Source: Rhodamnia argentea (taxonomy: Eukaryota > Streptophyta > Magnoliopsida > Myrtales > Myrtaceae). Taken from it: 64,000 nucleotides of DNA. The position numbers and the translations under genes were made by a program. The stretch spans positions 31,874,934 to 31,938,933 of the forward strand of contig NC_063151.1 of assembly GCF_020921035.1 (NCBI RefSeq), in the 5' to 3' direction. The notes below the pieces were generated by a model. It was given only the letters and a program-made list of their open reading frames with translations. It ran no database searches and was not told the origin of the DNA. Shown here one piece after another: positions 59,794 to 64,000 of this stretch; within the stretch, counting starts at the first letter, position 1; each line of letters begins with the position of its first letter.

Positions 59794-61997
59794 TTACTTC
59801 TTACCCTTTCTTTTTTTCCCGTTCTTACCGTACTTTTTACTTTTACCTGATTTGCTCTTCATATAGGATATTTTGTCTGCTTTCTTCTGTCTCTCCTTCC
59901 GCACCTGTTCTAGATTCTTAATCTCCGAACGTACATTAGCATTCGGAAACGAACGCTGCTGCTTTCCTCCCTTGCACTTTCTGTTTGCCCTTTGGAATTT
60001 GCGATCTCCTGCACGCAGAAACACAATTTAAACAGGTCAACCGTTAGTAAATATTTGCTACTTGAAAAATTGTGACTTCCCACTAGAAGAGGAGCAATAG
60101 AGAAAAGCGAAATCCACGAAAAGGAGGCTTTGCATGGGAAGGGGAAAAAAAACCAATTTTTAAAAGGAAAAAAAAACAAGAAATGCAATTTAAACTAAGC
60201 ATCATATGAGGTCACGCAAAGAAGATGAAAGTTTGAGCCCATCCACAGAAAAGCCAACCAGAGCTCACCTGCCAAGCCAGTGGACTCTACAGAATTTTCT
60301 TCGTTACTTGTTCCTTTCAGCGATATTTTACTGTGTGACCGTTCTTTCCACTTCTTATATATCCCAGTTTTGTTTGCTTTCACCTTTGCTCCACTCTCAG
60401 TCTTTATCTGTGCAGCAATCACAACATACAGAAGAAAAATCAATCCCTAAATTGAGAAGCTGCCATGTAGAATGAACTCATACAACACAACCGTTAGATT
60501 CACATGTAGATCTGTATTGAGGGCTAGCTCTGGAGTAATTACACCATTATTAATTGAATACTTTGTTACAGAAGTCCCAATTCATCACACGAAAAAGAAA
60601 AACTGATATTCCCCGTCAAAAAAATCTGTAAGCAGTCTTTGCCCAAAGGCAAGGCTAACCCTATGATTTCGTATATTTTAAACATGAAATGCACATGACG
60701 AGGTAGTCAAGTACCTTTCCACTAGCTGTAACACGTTCACCATTGTTCAACTTGACGTACTTTTTACTCCTCTGCCATAAAAAAAAATAAACTGTCACAA
60801 TTTTTCAACAGAAAGATAGACTGTGTCTGGTGAAGAAAATGGTCTGACTTATATACCTTGTCCCAATGGTATGATGTCCTCTGCTTCTGGATACCGCCAC
60901 TGTCATCTGCAACAAGATCAAGGACAGCACTTTCCAACCTGAAATTTTAACAAACAAATAAAGCCTGTATTGAAAACTCACTTCCCATAGCCACCAGAGA
61001 ATCATGTCATGTAGCCACATCAATAAAAGCCTACAAAAGGTTAATAGTAACTATTTACCTATTTGATCCAAAGCCTTCATTAGCTCTCACCGATAGCCCT
61101 GACTCCATATGCTGCACAGTGCATGAAGAAATTAGTAATTTACAATCTGTCCTTCAGAAATGCAAAAACATATCAAATCAACTGGGAAGCATATTTCCTT
61201 TAACAACATTACTTACATGGTTGGTCCGTATTGAACTAATATAGTACTCATCATCCTTGAAACTCTTTGACTTTCGTTTGGACCCTCGGGCCTCTAGCAC
61301 CATTCACAAAATCTTTAAGAAAAAGGACCATTTAAAATTGGAAGAAACACCATGACGAATTATTAAGCATACGAAATTGAAGAGACCCCAATAATCTGCT
61401 GAGAGTCAATGGCAGACAAATGCATGTCCATCTCAATTTTATATTAACTCAGGATATCTGACAAATGCAGAATTAACTAATCCAAAGTAACAATTAGATT
61501 TGTCGACAAAAGGCCCAACACCTAAGAACCAGATAGGAGGAAATCATAATTTTTTATCAAATATTTCCTTTGAGAAATCTGCTCTTCTTCCTCCATCAAC
61601 ACAAAACTAACCCATAGCATTCACTCACGTCCTCCTTCATTTCGTTAATTGTTATCTACGCAGAAAGAGCAGGCGCAAATCTTAAATTCTTAACCTCACA
61701 ATCGTCCTTGGCAGGAAAAACATCCCTTGAGAGACTGCACACATGGTGAACAGAATGATATTTCCAGAATTTGACAAAGTACTAGTCCTAAAACATTAAT
61801 AAAGGAAGAAGACCAGAAAATCTGGAAGACATATTTACTGCCTGAAAGTTTTGTTAATGTGGTCTATTTTCGTGAGACCCATTGGTCTTATGCTCTACCA
61901 GTTGCACAAACAAAGCATTAGGGCAATAGAATGAAGAAACTCCAAAAATAAAACCTTTTTTCTCTTTTTCCTTAGGAGAACTGGTCTCTGGATAGAT
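59794..61997 (-). CDS. RH29: DEAD-box RNA helicase RH29 (Dbp10/DDX54 type), C-terminal part
   Basis: Seven minus-strand exons are visible: 61997-61955, 61293-61217, 61111-61059, 60938-60857, 60771-60715, 60407-60269 and 60008-59794, together 221 residues and a stop, all in phase. The family's C-terminal domain is recognised by DDEYYISSI, VLDLVADDSGG, TSYHWDKRSKKYVKLNNGER, SGKIKTESGAKVKANKTGIY and SFPNANVRSEIKNLEQVRKERQKKADK, ending in a Lys/Gly-rich tail. Dbp10-type helicases act in the nucleolus in 60S ribosome assembly. The helicase core (DEAD, SAT) is not in the window and must lie to the right of 64000. The tail is Lys-rich rather than the RGG-rich form I remember in Arabidopsis. The intron upstream of 61997 holds a Ty1/Copia fossil. 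Confidence 0.88.
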
Positions 61998-62285
61998 CTG
62001 CAAATTAACCAGGACAAAGGAGTTGGTATCCAAGTAAAAACCCTCAAGAACTACCAGATGACAAAATAATAGAATTGCCTCATCATGCGAATATAATCAG
62101 ATCAAGCAAGACATGCAACAATTACAAACATTTGGAGGGAACAATTACACATCCTACACCTTAATCATGAAAAGCTTTAGTTATTTTAGAGAACATTTGA
62201 AATAGCTAAAAAAGTACGCATGATTAAAAGATTGGTGTGGGTTAACAAAGTATCGTTACATGCGCCATTACCAGAAAGAAAGAAG

Positions 62286-64000
62286 TGTTGAGAATGTCTT
62301 GAATTCTTTTTGGGGTATTCGACCCAAATTCGGCTAACAGGCCAAGCACGTAGCCCAACACTATGAAGCAGTTTAATTATTGTTTTTCCGAAGTTCTTAG
62401 GTTAGAAGTTGAACAGCAAGAGTTAAGGTTTTTTCAAGCCACTATTTGTAATCCTTGAATTTCTATAGTGGATTTGCTTCTCCTCCCCGTGGTTTTTTCT
62501 GCAAAAGTTTTCCACATCAATCTGAGTGTTCTTTTATTCTTCTCAGTGTCAATTTCGTCGTAGTTTCTGCATTTCTCATAACAAGAGGCATAGGGTTTTT
62601 CGATCTGGTTATGACTTCAAGTTCAATAACAAAATTTGATGAGAAGTTCGATGGGAGTAGCAGTTTCAACCAATGACAGGCTTGTATGCTGGATGTTCTT
62701 ACGCAGTAGAGTTTGAAAAAAACATTGTTTAGGAAGTGGAAGACACCGGAAGGCACGTCAGATGAAACTTGGGAAGAATTGGATGCAAATGCTATGTCTA
62801 CTATCCAGTTGTGTCTCATGAATGAAGTGCAGGAGGTACTAGATCAGAAAACAGTTGCATGTTTATAAACAAAATCGGATAATATTTTTTTTGACAAAAT
62901 CCCTCACCAATCGATTGAGGCTCAAGCAATGACTCTTCACTCTTCGTATAGCTAAAGGTGCTTCCCTCAAGTCTCATATTTCTGAGTTCAATTTGAGTAA
63001 GGAAGCATGTTAAGAGTGAAGATGAGGATCAAGCTCGTTTATTGTTAGTTTCATTACCTCCCTCTTGTAAGAATTTCAGAGAGACCGTGACTGTTAGTAG
63101 AGAAACTATCGATATTGAATATGTCAAGACTAGTACTAGATACAGAATTGACTTTTGAAGGCAGTAATGATCGTGGGGCAGGTTCAGTTGCTAGGGGAAC
63201 GTCTGTTGAGAGTAGCAATGGTGGCAGTAGCAAGTCAAAATCGAAGCACAAGGATCTAACTTGCAGCTATTGTAAGTCTAAGGGCATATCAACTAAAAAT
63301 TGTCTGAAACTAAAGGCAAAGTAGCAAAGAGGAAATAATATGAATCAGCAAAAATGAAAAAATGCAAATCGGCAGAACAATATTAACTACCAGAACAGGC
63401 GGAATCAGGAAAACAAAAATCCCGCTCAAGTTAGTGTCACTAAAGAAGAGAATGAAGATTTGTTATTGGTCGCAGATGACAAAAACAAATTCAGTGAATT
63501 GGATTCTGGATTCGGACTGTTCATACCATGTGTCCTAATTGCAATTGGTTCTCCATGTACAAGGGATATAATGGTGGAGTTATTCCAATGGGAAACAACG
63601 CTAAATGCAAAACAGTTGGGATTGGGACTGTCAGCAAATAGATGCACGACAGAATGAGAAAGAACCTTGAAAAATGTCACACATTCCTGATTTGAAGAAC
63701 CCTCATTTCTTTGGATACACTTGATGCTAAAGGCTATCGGTATACGGCTGAAGGTGGAGTTATGAAGATTATGAGAGATTCACTTCTGATGATGAAAGGG
63801 CTGAAAACTGGCACTTTGTTTCAGCTGCAAGGCACTACAGTGACTAGTTCAGTTGCAACCTCATCCTCTATGACAGAATCAGACAACACTAAATTATGGC
63901 ATATGAGAATAGGTCATATGAGTATTAGAGGCATGGATGTGTCGAGTAAGGTCTTTTGTGGTAAAAAAAGGGGGAAAACTGGGGCACTTTGGATTATATT
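62286..64000 (+). mobile_element. Ty1/Copia LTR retrotransposon fossil, 5' part
   Basis: A 5' LTR of about 300 bp starts TGTTGAGAATGTC at 62286 and ends near 62583 (TTTCTCATAACA). It is followed by a diverged primer-binding region and by gag-, zinc-knuckle-, protease- and GAG-pre-integrase-like sequence in Ty1/Copia order on the plus strand. The element runs beyond the right edge, so its 3' half and second LTR are not visible. It is broken in several places and looks moderately old. It is antisense to the RH29-like gene and most likely lies in one of its introns. Confidence 0.85.

Noticed and set aside
1-64000. tRNA, rRNA, CRISPR, bacterial operons or a dedicated gene cluster
   Set aside because: Nothing resembling these was noticed on reading; the genes are unrelated plant nuclear genes. 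A covariance-model scan was not possible here.

Overview
This window is nuclear DNA from a flowering plant, most likely a woody rosid eudicot. The evidence is the set of intron-rich genes with GT-AG introns, the plant-specific families (NAC, PPR, ACR, RLCK, F-box/LRR), AT-rich spacers, and many small fold-back transposons. The repeat style (fold-back elements with long poly-A/T and GC-rich cores) made me think of Myrtales, but I cannot prove that from the sequence.

Layout from left to right. 1-1.2 kb looks like the 5' leader of a minus-strand gene that leaves the window on the left. 5.5-9.3 kb (minus) is a membrane-tethered NAC factor of the NAC017 type with five coding exons. 10.5-15.3 kb has no gene and is packed with fold-back elements, one of them flanked by a perfect 11-bp target duplication. 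16.5-18.2 kb (minus) is a two-exon plant gene of unknown role. 20.4-22.5 kb (minus) and 23.0-25.0 kb (plus) are two intronless PPR genes arranged head to head; a decayed partial copy of the second lies at 26.2-26.6 kb. 28.1-31.2 kb (plus) is the E1-alpha subunit of the mitochondrial branched-chain keto-acid dehydrogenase in nine exons. 32.5-35.6 kb (plus) is a receptor-like cytoplasmic kinase with an N-terminal universal-stress-protein domain, in ten exons. 38.8-44.1 kb (plus) is a four-ACT-domain protein of the ACR3 type, with a spliced leader that carries a short upstream ORF. 44.1-53.5 kb is gene-poor. 53.7-57.6 kb (plus) is an SKP2A/B-type F-box/LRR protein. 59.8-62.0 kb (minus) holds the last seven exons of a Dbp10/DDX54-type DEAD-box helicase (RH29); a Ty1/Copia fossil lies in its intron from 62.3 kb to the window end.

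How the genes relate. They are unrelated housekeeping and regulatory genes rather than a pathway. The set ACR3, SKP2, one PPR gene and RH29 matches, as I remember it, consecutive Arabidopsis loci around At1g76990-At1g77030, and BCKDH E1-alpha next to SKP2A matches At1g21400-At1g21410. The window therefore looks like a conserved ancestral block, with the NAC gene, the second PPR gene and the kinase as additional members. Several genes touch mitochondrial biology (NAC017 retrograde signalling, BCKDH, PPR proteins), but there is no sign that this is more than coincidence.

All exon models were built by eye from splice signals, reading-frame phase and remembered family sequences. Every coding model listed closes in frame from ATG (or from the window-internal first exon) to stop. 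UTR limits are guesses.
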